DNA of 64,000 bases, taken from Melampsora larici-populina 98AG31 (Eukaryota; Basidiomycota; Pucciniomycetes; Pucciniales; Melampsoraceae). The notes under the pieces are model-generated. The model saw only the letters and a list, made by a program, of their open reading frames with translations, was not told where the DNA came from and did not search any database. Of this stretch, positions 20,721-31,927 are shown one piece after another (positions within the stretch are counted from its first letter, which is position 1; the number at the start of each line of letters is the position of its first letter). Location: contig NW_006768821.1 in assembly GCF_000204055.1 (NCBI RefSeq), positions 217,186 to 281,185 of the forward strand, given 5' to 3'. The translations under genes were made by a program, and so were the position numbers.

Positions 20721-23700
20721 ATGTCGGAGCGGCCAATTCGAACCAATTCTCGGATTAATTTGGCTCCTTCAACTCGCTCTCTTCGCCCAAGATCTCCTAT
20801 TCAACCCTCGCCGGGCTTTGTCTTTACCTCAGCGGACTCTCGAAGGTCTCTTCAGCTTGTGTCACCAACTCGTTCTCCAACTCCCGGTCCCTCCAGCACT
20901 AACACTCTGTTTGCTCCAATCGATGGACTCTTTCTCGCAAATTCTGAGGAAGATCAAGAAGCGTTCCAACCTCCATCACCTTTAACCAAGAAGTGAGCCA
21001 ATTGTCAGTCAGATCAAAATGTTGGCAAAAAAAGAAAAAAGGCATCTGTGAGTATATTCATCACATTATCCAGATTGTTTACTTGAACAGGCTTGTATTA
21101 ATCTTGTTTTATCTATCCATTTGTAGAAGGAGACAGTGCCCGACTGTATTGATCTTGATCAAGACTCAGAAAATGAAATCATACCCAGCAGACCACGGAC
21201 TGGTATCAGGGCATCTCAACTTGCTCGAGTTAAGGAGCTTCTGAAGTATTTTCATTCTCCAATTTATCCAAATGGCCAGGTGGGTTTTCTACTTTTTTGT
21301 ATAACAAATTGGAATCTAACTATGAACTTTATTGTTTTTCAGACCTCTGGTGATCCACAACTCTACAAGTGCCGGTGGTGCCAAGGCCGTTTTCTCAAAG
21401 GTATGACCAGCTATTATAATCTTTACGGACATCGAGATGGGAGCAAAGGACGGCCAGCTTGCCCCAGGCGAGCTCAAGCGATAGCGGCAGGTGTTGATCT
21501 TCCACCCTCCTGGGCGGAGCAGCAACAAGCATTGGAGGCAAAATCTTTGGCCACTCTTGACTCTTTTGTTTCAAAGGACAGGTTCAGCGTTGAACTTCTT
21601 AATCTCATTTGTGTTATCTGGGTGATTCGACAAGCTCTGCCATGGGCTCGAATTCAGGATTCCCCCTTGCGAGCTGCCTTTCGATTGTCAAACGTATCGG
21701 CGACTCTTCGATCAGCGGTATGGGCTGCAAACGCTGCCAAGCGTCTTCACCATGGGTTGCAACAGACGGTTCTAGAAACCATCAAGGTAAGTTTTCAATG
21801 CTAATGATCATGATTCCAACTTTTCTAACTCCTCATCTCAATTTAGAACAACTCGAGTAAGTTCTGCCTCATCCATGATGGCTGGACCACCAGTCGGAGC
21901 CGGTATGCATTCATTGGAATGAATGTCACATTCATCGACGATCAGTGGGAGTTCCGGACCATTCATCTTAGTCTTAAACTTGCTGCATGGAACCATTCAG
22001 GTGTCTTGCTTGCTCAACCTGTTGGTCGGTACCTCGTCAAACATGGCCTTCACCATAAGATGAGTTTTTATTTTCACTTTGCATCTCATGTTTTCAACTT
22101 CAATCTAATTTTTTTTTTGATTTAACTACATGTTAGCCCAAACCACAGATTCGGGCTCGAACAATGCCACGCTTGCTTACGAATTGCAGCGTATGTTTTT
22201 GGAGGCTTCCCCTAGCGTTGATTGGCCAGCTTGTCGCATGCAGATCCGCTGCTACGCCCACAAGCTTGCCTTACTTGTGAAGCACGGTCTAGCTTCAATT
22301 GGAATCGATACTGGCCACACAAAGCCAACCACCCAACCTTTATTCAACATCCCTACCCCCTCGATTACATTAAATGATGGAAATGATCAATTTGAAGCCG
22401 AAGACGACGAAGATTCAGATGTTGACCAAGATGCTGATCGTGCTAGCGAAGCAGACGTTTGCAACGGTGATTCTGGTAGTGAATCTGATAGTAATGTTCT
22501 ACAATCATCTCACCCCTCTAGTGTCTTGCCTGGATCAAGCAGAGCCAGGCCTGATCTGGTGGTTCAGGCAATCAAGAAGGTACATTTATTTCACCTTATT
22601 CTTCTATTTTTTACTCAATCACTTCCTGATCTTCAACGCTGACCTTGATGTGTGTAGATTGATCGTGTGAGCCGCCTCATTGCCCGGCGGCCTTCTCGAC
22701 GTCTTGAATTCCGTAATCGTGCTAAGGATTTGGGTAGGACCTTGCGTTGTCCCATTCTTGGTGCGTCCAGCAAATGGAATGGTCTACATCAGAGCCGATC
22801 AATCGTGGTTGATGGAGCTGAGGTTAGTTTTGTTTCATGATCTCCGTCTAACTTTGAATTTTACTGAGAATGCCTCTTGCTTTCAGGTTATCAATCAGAT
22901 GTTGGCAAATGATGAAGAAGGTTATTTTGACGAAATATCGATATCAAAGAGTGAATGGTTATGCGCTTCAGCTTTGAATGAGGTTATGGAAGTTAGTATA
23001 GTTCTAAACTGTCTCATTTCTTTCAATTATGTATCATACTCGTTTACTGAGACCTAATGACTTGACCAGGTTATTGTATTAGCCACATCCAGAGTGGAGG
23101 GTGACCACTCGACAGCAGCCATTCTTCTACTTGACTATCACCGTGTCCGAACTTCACTGGAAAAACTTGGCTTACATACTCCTTACGCCAGTCTCCAAAC
23201 CATGATTACTAGCATGGTTAATCACCTTCAATCATACAAATCAGAGGCTCTTCAATGCGACGCGATCGTCATTGCCACTGTCCTCAACCCTCGTCTCAGA
23301 ATGAAGTTCTTCGAACTTCATCATCCAACACAAGTTGCTCATGTTCAAAGAGTTATGGAGCGCGAAATGGACTCTTATTCAACTAAATACCAAGCCAGTC
23401 ACCCATCTGCACTCGTCATATCTAATCAGCAAGATACTACTGTCACCGACAATGAGTATAATGTCTTTGCTTCAAACACATCCGGACCTAATGATGATAC
23501 CGAGCAAGAGTATGAGGGTTATATGTCAGGGAAATTCCCACTCACTGCTGGCACACTTTTATCGTGGTGGAAGGTATGTTTTCGTTTCATTTTCATCATA
23601 CTCAAAGTTTCTAATGACCTCTTCTGTTTTAGGACAATTCAGGGGCATTCCCGGTCCTTTCGATCATGGCTCGTGACTTTCTGGCATGTTCAGGAACAAC

Positions 23701-23881
23701 TTGTTCATGTGAACGATGTTTTTCAGGTGCAGCTGACGTGTGTGGGTCTGATCAATCGGCTATGAGTAGCCGTACCATCAAGCGATGTGCTTCTTCTCGG
23801 GAGTGGCTTAGGGCGGGGATAAAGGTTCCTGGCGAGTTTTCTGAGGCTTTTGCCTTGGTGGAAAAGATGGACAGAAGATGA
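20721..23881 (+). pseudogene. hAT transposase 1 (nine exons, one in-frame TGA)
   Basis: Exons by GT-AG boundaries and frame: 20721-21047, 21127-21279, 21343-21786, 21847-about 22063, about 22137-22579, 22658-22822, 22887-22991, 23070-23573, 23633-23881; about 868 codons. Exon 1 has a TGA at 20994-20996. A BED-type zinc finger follows (YKCRWCQGRFLKG ... LYGHRDGSKGRPACP). The catalytic region has the hAT motifs HDGWTTSRSRYAFIGMN, QTTDSGSNNATL and RCYAHKLALLV. The C-terminal dimerisation domain (hATC) reads FPVLSIMARDFLACSGTTCS, then CERCFSGAADVC. Three exons are the same length as in hAT 2 (165 and 249 nt, and 213 nt if the fourth ends at the shared AAG). The exon 4 to 5 junction is uncertain because the expected donor reads ATGAGT. 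Reading the TGA as a decayed CGA would restore a full protein. Confidence 0.9.
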
Positions 23882-25160
23882 ATTGATCTTTCTTTTTTTC
23901 TTATTATTATATCCTCTCTCTTTCAGTCTGACTCGATCTTTTGTTTCTTTACTCTCTTTGAATCAGTTTGGCTTTGTTTTTTTCCTACATTCACTCACAG
24001 TCTCATTTTTTATCTCATTCATTTAGATCCCCTTCTACTTCTAAACTATCCTTAATACATTTTGTTTTTTCTTTTTTTCCTATTCGTCTACTCTCTTACT
24101 CAGCTTTTTAATGATTCTTGTATATGTTTGCCAGATATTCTTTATATGACTTTTAATAAAATTCTATGTTCATACTTAACATAAACTGTGTGCGCTATCG
24201 TAGCGATAGTGCGCAAATATTGTAGTGGCCGGTAGTGACTTACCCACGCCACTACATAAATGTCATAGCGGGTCCTCCGAGATAGTGGTGCGTAGCGTGT
24301 CCTCAGGATAGTGGTACTTCACACCACTATCCAGTACCCCTGATATTGCTGTGCGTAGCGCAGCGGTTTTGACGTTGCTGGAGCTTTTCACAAGTAGAAC
24401 GATTTGTAGGAAGGCTAGGACATACGGTGAACATTGTTCCTCATATGGCTGCATACTTATGCTCGATCTATCGATGGTTGAAAGAGTGGGTGAACCTGGA
24501 CGCGAAGAGACACGCGCCAGAGGATGTAATCGAAGACTTGAAAGAGTGGAAACTTTGCCTGCAGTCATTCGAGTCTAGAAGGCTGGTGACAAGCCCAGTG
24601 CCTGAAGAGGTAGGCTGGGTAGGCAATTCCTCCTCCTCATTCGGGTGAGTCGGGAGGTGAATAGATCCAGAGTTGGGCAAATACTGACTCACTTACTCTA
24701 TGCAGGATTGGAGTCCTTATCGGAGATAGATGGGCCTGCTTCAGATGGAAGGAGGACTGGCTAGTGAAAGGCTTATCCTCTGGGAAGAGGAATATAGCCT
24801 GGGCCGAGACGGTAACAATCCGCCTCGGCCTCTTGGTTTTGGCCAAGTCGATCTCAGTCCGGGGTCGAACCTTCTGGGTAGAGACAGATAACACAACAAC
24901 CAAGAACGCGATAAGGAACAGAAAATCGAAAGATGTTAGAGTGAATTCGGAATGGAAAGAGATTCAACGCTTACTTATGGTGTTAGGCTGTAACGTCAAA
25001 CAGAGACGTGTAACATCCAAAAATAACCTCGCAGATGAGTTATCTAGAGGCATTCCCGGAACGAAGCGGTGGAGTGACGAAGTGATCATCAAAGTCCCAG
25101 CTGATCTACAGCCACTGATCACACAAGTTTCCTTTCCTCTTCCCGGGATCCGAATTCAAG

Positions 25161-26288
25161 ATGCCTAGAAAGAAACGAGTAGCAAAATCATCATCTAAGA
25201 ACTTGGAATTAGATAAAGACAAAGACTTGAGAAAAGCTACAAAGGTGTACGGTTCCTTCAAGAGTAACACGCTCGGCTTTGATAACTCGTCATCAGATGA
25301 TGTACAAAAGCACTTCTTGCGCGGGGCGTGGAAAGTTGGCACATTGAGACATTATAACTCGGCGGTGGTAAAATTACAGAGGTTTGCTGTGGTGAAGAAG
25401 GTGGAGAGATGGAGGTTACTTCCGATTTCAGACGATTTGATTATACAATTTGTTGTTTGGGCTTCAAAGAAGGGAGAGAGTAGAGCGGTAGATGACAAGT
25501 CAATCAAATCTTCGACAATCAAGACTTACGTAGCGGGGTTAAAGTCGTGGCATATCTTTCACGGGTGCCAGTTCCCTGATAGGGTAGAACCGACGCTCGT
25601 ACGCCTGCTAAAGGCCTCCAGGATGGTCGAAGCGAGATTCGAAGAAATTGAACGGAAGCGCCCGCCAGTTCTAGTAGCGGATTTAGTTAACTTGATGCTG
25701 AGTGTTGACATGTCTTGCAAGCAACAAGTAGTAGCGGCGACGATCGCCTTGGTGGCCTTCTGGGGGACTGCTAGACTCGGGGAATTGGTATCGGAGGATC
25801 CAAAGAAGAGACTTCCAACGTGGGGAGAAGGGGGGTCGTACGCAAAGATTGCAATCCACGAGGCGAAGACGGCGGCTCCTGGCGAAGTCCAGTTTATTTA
25901 TCTTCAGGACCATAAGTCTTGCCTAGACCCAGTTAGGGCTCTTTGACTCCTATATGACCTTTGCCCTCGTTTACCGACCGACCTGATCTTTCTGGTCAAC
26001 CATAAGAATGGAGACCAGAATCTAGTATTCAGAAAGTCCTCTCTGATCGAACACTACAGGAAGGTATGGAACATGTATTGTTCGAGTAAAAAGAAGCTAT
26101 TGTACGGCCATTCCTTTAGGATCGGGGGAGCGTCTTTGAGGTGGAACTTAGGTGCTACGAGAGAGGAATTGAAGGAATGTGGTCGGTGGTCGTCTGATGC
26201 CTATAAAATCTACTTACGGAAGTTCGACGAAAGAGAGCTGAAGGAATCTGTTAAGTTACTGAATGATCTGAAGTTTCGAGACTGTTAG
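25161..26288 (+). pseudogene. Tyrosine recombinase of the Ngaro element (one TGA)
   Basis: The ATG overlaps the stop of the RT gene by 8 nt (ATGCCTAG), suggesting coupled or reinitiated translation. The N-terminal half has a Lys-rich start and a core-binding region (TLRHYNSAVVKLQRFAVV). The first catalytic Arg is in WGTARLGELV. An in-frame TGA at 25944-25946 interrupts the frame. Beyond it the frame continues unchanged with HSFRIGGASLRW (the HxxR box) and GRWSSDAYKIYLRKF (Trp and nucleophilic Tyr), ending at 26288. With the TGA read as Arg it is about 375 residues, normal for this group. It is only distantly similar to the recombinase at 9614-10762, so these are two separate families. Confidence 0.88.
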
Positions 26289-26687
26289 TTAGTGGAGATT
26301 GATCGGCAGGGAAATAAGGTTTAGATCTGAGTTTGGTATTATTCTGAACTGATTGAATTCGATAGAGTTAGTTGAAAGCTTGTTTGCAATTGATGAGAGA
26401 GTATCAGAAGCTTGTGGAAATTTTCCGGTCAACCTCCCGTCTGAGTAGCAAGGCAGACTCGGCAGCTGCCTAGAGTCTTTAAGGGCAGCAGCTGGAACTT
26501 ATTGCTGCCCAGGGAGAGCCCTTCCAAAAAGGACTGTGCTTACGAGTTGATCCGGCTGTCAACTGGTTGGTTCGCTGGGTGCGACAGGAGGGGAGAATCA
26601 GCTCTTACGTGAACAAAGAGGCTCACGTGAGGTGAGTTGTGGGGGTTTCGACTTCTCGGCTCACGGCTCCATCCTCCCGTGAGAGAT
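26289..26687 (+). other. 3' untranslated part of the Ngaro element
   Basis: No open frame is seen. It contains a short GC-rich inverted repeat (CTCGGCAGCTGCC near 26459 against GGGCAGCAGCTGG). It separates the recombinase stop from repeat B1. Confidence 0.6.
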
Positions 26688-26966
26688 GGGGTTGAGAAGT
26701 CTTATCTTCTCAGGGCTGTTCTCGTCCAAGAGGTAAGGTATGGGGGTTGGTGGTTACCAATCTCCCCCTACACCTCCTTACCTTTGGGACCACCCCCAAA
26801 CCACAACCATGTAGGATGCAGGTCTAACTCTGTAGGACTAGGTATTCTGTGTGTACGTGGTAGGACAGTTCTGGAAGATTAAGAACAAGGAATTGTTTTA
26901 TTCCTACACGTACTTTACAAGGTCACCCTAGTGCACCTTTCCTGTAACACATCTCTCGAGAAATGG
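26688..26966 (+). repeat. Split direct repeat B1
   Basis: 279 nt, starting GGGTTGAGAAGTC and ending CTCGAGAAATGG, directly joined to A2. It matches the three pieces of B2 with one single-base gap (ACCCCC against ACCCC) and one mismatch near the end. Because it is uninterrupted it serves as the reference for the two insertions in B2. Confidence 0.95.
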
Positions 26967-27227
26967 ATTGATAGTGTTCCCAGAGCCTGAGAAGGTACAC
27001 TCTATTCCATTTCCGGGAGGTGGTAAAGCTAGAGGTGCGGATAGAGGAAGGAAGGAGCTGTGACAGGTTGTTCACAGATGTCACAGCTCTCCTGAGTTTT
27101 GGTGCGGTGGAGTTGGAGAACTTCAGAGAATTTCACCACTTCACTCCACCACTCGCAATCCTTCCGTAATCCGCACTCTCTCAAGATCTTCATATTACTC
27201 AGCTTATAGATCTTTTTCGCTTAAAAA
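26967..27227 (+). repeat. Split direct repeat A2
   Basis: 261 nt, near-identical to A1 and placed directly after B1. A 13-nt GC-rich spacer separates it from B2. Confidence 0.95.
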
Positions 27228-27369
27228 CCCACCCGCCTCCCGGGTTGAGAAGTCTTATCTTCTCAGGGCTGTTCTCGTCCAAGAGGTAAGGTATGGGGGT
27301 TGGTGGTTACCAATCTCCCCCTACACCTCCTTACCTTTGGGACCACCCCAAACCACAACCATGTAGGAT

Positions 27370-28709
27370 CAACGCTGAGACAGCAGCGCAACGCAGCGTT
27401 ACCAGGCAGATTGCGCGTAGAGTAGCTTTATGAGTTATCAGGAAATTCCCCAAATGGCTAACGCTGCTCATCAAGTTACACTATCCATTTTTGCGTAACT
27501 GATATGTAATCTTGCCGCTATCTCACATTGATAACGTAACTCGTGCAGTTACGTTAGCGCTACAGTAGCTCGATAACTGGAAAAAATCTCTTATCAAACT
27601 ATAAGAACATTTGTAAGACACTTGATTCCCCAAAATGGATTGATTCACATTCTTGATCAGCATATCTTCAATTGAGTTCATTAGCTAGATCACCAAATGA
27701 AGCAAACATCTCCATTTGCCTATCTATCTGAAGCAACAAATAATTTGAAATCGCTTCCTAATCCTACCTATAAGAACAATTGATTTGTTTTTTCATTTCA
27801 TCCCCCTTCACATCTTTTTGTGAATTGCATACAAACAAAGATGGACTATAAAAACGATTCCAGAAGACTAAAAGGTGTAGTAAGGAGCTAAAGCATTGAG
27901 AGAAGAAGATAACCTAAAACACAACGTCTGAAAGATTTTTTGTGTATTTTGTCATGTGGTGATGATCGACCAATAAGTAAATTACAGTTGACCAAATCCA
28001 ATTAGGAGTGATTCAGACCACCGGTTTGAACCCTTGATGAGCGTTTCCAGGTACGGTACCATTTCCCACAACCCATTGTGACCTATGAGGGAGTGAATGA
28101 ATTGTAAGAAGTTGAGGGTTCTTCATCTTTGATGTCTCGGTAAGATGTGAGATAGAGTGAGGTGGAAGTGGGCAATCGGAATCGAGGTGTGAAAGTTTGT
28201 TTAGTTGTATGTAAATCTCTGATCAAGATAAGCTTGTTTTGACAATGGCTTGTCTAATCGAAAAACAAAACCAGAAACATATCAGAAGTCTCTAACGATT
28301 CAAATTGATGAAAAAAGAAACTTACAAGATCTTTTGGAAACGTTTTGATCAAATCGAAGTGATAAAACTTCAAGATTATAGTTCTCACTTTCAAAGACTC
28401 ATTCAAGTCGAATTGGTGGTGATTGGAGTGGTGTTTATGTTGAAAAGTGTCTGTATATTGAGAAGGGTCAGCCCCTTTGGTCCCATATGCGCAACATAGT
28501 TACTGTAGCGGGATGCGGGGCTGATGCGTAACTTATAAAAAAAATCCCCGTTATCCAAAGGGGATAACGTAACTCACCTGAAAAATACCCGTTAAGAGAA
28601 TCCGCCAACGTAGCTCTTTTGAGACACGTTAAGCTATCTGATAACGTGCCGCTTAGAGCTACATTAGCGTTACGCTAGCGTTACAAGGAGCGCTGCTGTC
28701 TCAGCGTTG
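27370..28709. mobile_element. Non-autonomous hAT-like element (CAACGC ends, 7-bp target duplication)
   Basis: The ends are CAACGCTGAGACAGCAGCGC and its inverse. gtaggat is duplicated at 27363-27369 and 28710-28716, while uninterrupted B1 has it once, so the 7-bp duplication is certain. The ends and the GTTACG/CGTAAC-rich subterminal blocks match those of hAT 2 at 40338-44743, which is the likely autonomous relative. There is no transposase. The interior (about 27640-28480) is ordinary AT-rich sequence and may be captured host DNA; a minus-strand stretch near 28020-28090 follows an AG acceptor and stays open, but I do not recognise it. Confidence 0.92.
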
Positions 28710-28754
28710 GTAGGATGCAGGTCTAACTCTGTAGGACTAGGTATTCTGTGTGTA

Positions 28755-31700
28755 TAGTGGCTAGTGTCTAAAACCGTGAAATGTCGGGCCGGGCAAAAAA
28801 ATAAAAAAAATAAATTACATGTGTTTGAATTTCATACTACATGTAGGATTGAGATCACCTCAATAGTGGTGGATCAATCCTTTCTTAGATCCTGTCTCTT
28901 AGCTTAAATAGAAGTTCTTTCTTCACTTTTTCAATGAAATTAAATAAAGCCCGTCAAGTTCAGCGTCGTCGTTGGCAAGCATCCAAATGTTCTACAAAAA
29001 ATCTGAACCCCAAGCAAGTCAAGCCTAGATCTCATCAAATTAGCAACCTGGATCCAGCCCCCGATGATTCAAGCTTGTCGTGCCTCTCCGAGCCTGAATC
29101 AGACTTATCTTCTCTAACCGATAACATGTCCAGTCACAAATATTCAGCTTCAAAATCATCTTTGGATTCAGATTTGAGATCAGATGTGTATTCAGACATT
29201 GATTCAGATTGGAAATCAGATTTAGATGAAGATTTGAATGCTCAGTCGCATCCAGAAACCAATGCTCACTCGGATCATGATATGATTTTAGATTCAGAAA
29301 CTCAATATAATGATTCAACTCGTGTCAAGACACCTTTTCAAATTGAATGCATTGAACAAGAATATAAGATACTTCATGATGCTCTTGCAGATGCTTCAAA
29401 ATATTCTAAGGGCCACAGAACTTCGAGCCAACTTGCCATAAAAGATTTTGATCAACTGGGGCTCATACGCGAGTTCAACAATCGTCGCTACAAGCTCAAC
29501 CTGACCAGTCCAAATAGTTGTGCCATGAAAGCGTCTTTTGAAACAGCCGAATTGTACCGGCTTCGACAAGAAGACCCACCAAAAGATGGGAGTGTGATAC
29601 GCCTTGCCGCTAGGATTCGAGCCAATGCAACTCATGTCATTTCCCACCGTCATCTCCCAATCAATCATCAAGGATTTGCATCTCCACATCATTCAATTCT
29701 GGATGATATCAACGTGCTTAAATCAATCACTGATTGGATTAGTGATCAGCCAGTTGGACCTGTAAATTTTTTAATCGTAAAAAAAACTTTGATTGTGATT
29801 ATTGACTAAATTGTTTTTTTCTTCAACCTTTCTTCTTGTTTAGGTTACACCAACAAAACTTGCTCACTATGTGAACACCGAGATTCTTCCAAACTACAAA
29901 AATTATCAAAAGACCATCTCGATCCCAACAGCCAATAAATGGATGCATCGAATCGGATTACATGTTTCAGAGTACAAGAGGTGTCTTTATTATGATGGAC
30001 ATGAGCGAGCAGATGTTGTAATCTATCGAGAAAAGTTTATCAACGAGCTTATTGAATTACATAAACGGGAGCATTCTTACACTGGCAAGATGATGGATCA
30101 GAAAGTTTATGCAGAACTCGATGACGGGACTCGTGACATTATTCGTATATATCATGATGAATCAACAATCCATACTAATGAACGACCTCGATCAGCGTGG
30201 ATGTCTGATAAGGACTGTGCACTTCGCACAAAAAGTGTTGGGAAGTTGATTCATATATCCGACTTTGTCTGTCTTCCAACTGGCCGACTCACTCTACCCA
30301 CCAATTCAAATTCAACTCTTCCTTTCAAGGATGCTGCAGTCACCATCTATCCCGGCGCAAAGGGTGATGCGTGGTGGGATTGTAATCAACTCATCAACCA
30401 GGTCATTACTAGAGCGATTCCAATTTTTAATACCAATCACCCCAATTCTCAAGCCTGCTTCATCTTTGATTGCTCAGCAGCACATGAGTCTTTTGCTCCC
30501 AACGCACTTCGATTCTCAAAGATGAATTTCAAATCTGGGGGTTCGAAGCCACAACTACGCAACACCATCATACCGTCTGATGATCCAAATATTCCGCTTG
30601 AACTTTGTGGAAAGGTTCAAACAATGAACTACCCATCCAATTATGTAGATACAACTCCGGTCAAGAAGTCCAAAGAAGGAAAAGTTATCGAAAAAGAAGA
30701 TCTTGCGGGAAAGCCAAAAGGAGTCAGGCAGATTCTCATCGAGCGTGGCTTGTGGGATCATCACAATAAAGTACGTGCATCAAGGGGTGAAAAAGAGATG
30801 GTTTCAATGTGTAAGGACTGCAAGAAGACCGGACGTGCCAAGGACAAGATCGCTCGAGCAGAGCGCCTACTTAGAAACGCCAAAATACCTCTTGAGCAAG
30901 ATCAAGCACGACCGAGTGAAGCTTTACCTGAAATTGATGTTCCAGACTGTTGTGCATACAAAGTATTAACAACACAGTCTGACTTCGAAAACGAAAAACC
31001 GTTGCTTCAGAAGGTAATCGAGGAAGCTGGCCATATCTGCAAATTCCTTCCCAAATTCCATTGTGAATTGAACCCGATCGAGCTTCTTTGGTGTTACATA
31101 AAACCACGTAAGTCTACTCTTTTTGCTATGTTATCATCTCTTTGAACACTGGCCAATATAAATCGATTTCGCTTCAGGCTACCGTGAACATAGCTTTGAA
31201 TGTGCTGATCTTCAACAAGCAAAGGACAAGTTTGAAACAATCAGACAAACATGCCCTCTGGTAACGATCCGACGTTTTTTTCGCAAAATCGATGCAGCGA
31301 TGATGGATCTCTTGTAAGCAAACTTGATTTTGTCCTCATCTGCAGTTTTTCATTTACTTACATCAATCTCATTTCTCATAGGCACACTATGAAAGCACAC
31401 CCCGGTCCAAACCCAAACGTCAAGTTATATACTTCTCACAGAACCGTTGCTCGCAACTCTGCAACCGATGCCAACCTTCTTTGATATTTTTTCTTCTTTT
31501 TTTTATATCTTTTTCAATTATTAACTTATCACTTCGACTTTTAGTCTCACTGATGGAGAAGGTACAAAAGCACCAGAAATTGTCTGTTTTCAATTTTTTG
31601 CTCGTAAATTACATTCTATGAAATAATACTACTATGTTGTAAAAATCATGAAAATTTGTAAGCCCTCAAATTGACTCGGCGAAAACAATTTCTGATAGCT

Positions 31701-31814
31701 TCCAATGGGAGGATTCCGAATCTGTGCTCGGATTCCAATTTGGATCAAAATTGTGACGTTGATAAGGTTTTTGGTCAAAATACCCGATTTCACGGTTTTA
31801 GACACTAGCCACTA
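28755..31814 (+). mobile_element. Tc1/mariner-like DNA transposon, apparently intact
   Basis: 3060 bp. The ends are TAGTGGCTAGTGTCTAAAAC and its inverse; the match extends to about 28 nt (through CGTGAAAT). It sits in B2 between two TA dinucleotides where B1 has one TA, so a TA target duplication is shown directly. It encodes a full DDE transposase. Confidence 0.93.
28934..31484 (+). CDS. Tc1/mariner-like DDE transposase
   Basis: Four exons keep one frame: 28934-29761, 29844-31107, 31178-31313, 31382-31484, giving 776 residues. The first 150 residues are basic and then Ser/Asp-rich; a helix-turn-helix-like region follows. Catalytic candidates are the Asp in IIRIYHDESTIHTNE, the Asp in ACFIFDCSAAHESF and the Glu in FHCELNPIELLWCYIK. 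The last corresponds to the LNPIE-W block of the IS630-Tc1-mariner superfamily. Between them sits an insert with several Cys (CKDCKKTGRA, PDCCAYKVL), as in the large basidiomycete members of this group. No stop or frameshift is seen, unlike the neighbouring elements, so this copy could be active or recently arrived. The C-terminal exon assignment rests on frame only. Confidence 0.9.
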
Positions 31815-31927
31815 TACGTGGTAGGACAGTTCTGGAAGATTAAGAACAAGGAATTGTTTTATTCCTACACGTACTTTACAAGGTCACCCTAGTGCACCTT
31901 TCCTGTAACACACCTCTCGAGAAATGG

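Larger units (their letters stand above)
19937..24377 (+). mobile_element. hAT-like DNA transposon 1 (CAACG ends, 7-bp target duplication)
   Basis: 4441 bp inserted in the Ngaro RT gene. The left end is CAACGTCGAAACC and the right end GGTTTTGACGTTG. The flanking 7-mer ctggagc is present on both sides (19930-19936 and 24378-24384); removing the element and one copy restores an uninterrupted RT frame. The interior encodes one hAT transposase on the plus strand (20721-23881) with a TATA-like box upstream. Near both ends are short repeats around TAGTGG and GCGCTATCG/CGATAGTGCGC, probably subterminal binding motifs. Confidence 0.92.
18795..25168 (+). pseudogene. RT/RNase H of the Ngaro element, split by a hAT insertion
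   Basis: Part 1 is 18795-19936, part 2 is 24378-25168. After an acidic Ser-rich N-terminus come the RT blocks: IINGFREGFCLGIP, RTNPMGSAVNGDGSVRLIND, then (after a single-base deletion at about 19435) a block with EKAYRQL. An in-frame TGA at 19568-19570 lies in DFEG*VWIDLAV, and the catalytic box is RWVDDNLILR. The hAT element enters just after LEFLKLEEIW. Past it, SQVERFVGRLGHTV and YLCSIYRWLKEW continue the connection domain. The RNase H domain has an apparent 61-nt GT-AG intron (24645-24705, branch-like TACTGAC) whose removal restores SFGIGVLIGD, followed by VETDNTTTKNA and NNLADELSRG. The end overlaps the recombinase start in ATGCCTAG. Confidence 0.88.
15895..31927 (+). mobile_element. Ngaro-type retrotransposon with split direct repeats and three nested insertions
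   Basis: Order: A1 (15895-16155), Gag region (16276-18480), RT/RNase H (18795-25168), tyrosine recombinase (25161-26288), B1 (26688-26966), A2 (26967-27227), B2 (27241-31927, in three pieces). A1/A2 and B1/B2 are almost identical. This A...B-A-B layout is the split-direct-repeat plan of Ngaro elements. Inserted later were a hAT in the RT gene (19937-24377), a small hAT-like element in B2 (27370-28709) and a Tc1/mariner-like element in B2 (28755-31814). Without them the element is about 7.2 kb. The flanks ATATGGGT (left) and AAAGACAACATGG (right) lie together, with a few bases between, in the paralogous empty site at 35336-35358. Only 2 mismatches in 261 nt separate A1 from A2, yet the genes carry stops and a frameshift. 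Confidence 0.92.
27241..31927 (+). repeat. Split direct repeat B2, in three pieces
   Basis: Pieces are 27241-27369, 28717-28754 and 31817-31927. Together they reproduce B1. The first gap is the small hAT-like element plus a duplicated gtaggat. The second is the Tc1/mariner-like element plus a duplicated TA. B2 ends at CTCGAGAAATGG, after which the duplicated host flank AAAGACAACATGG begins. Confidence 0.95.

Noticed and set aside
20994..20996. TGA as a recoded sense codon in transposons
   Set aside because: Intact genes here (stomatin, Tc1/mariner-like transposase) use TAG or TGA as normal stops, and the internal TGAs fit CGA decay; nothing supports recoding.
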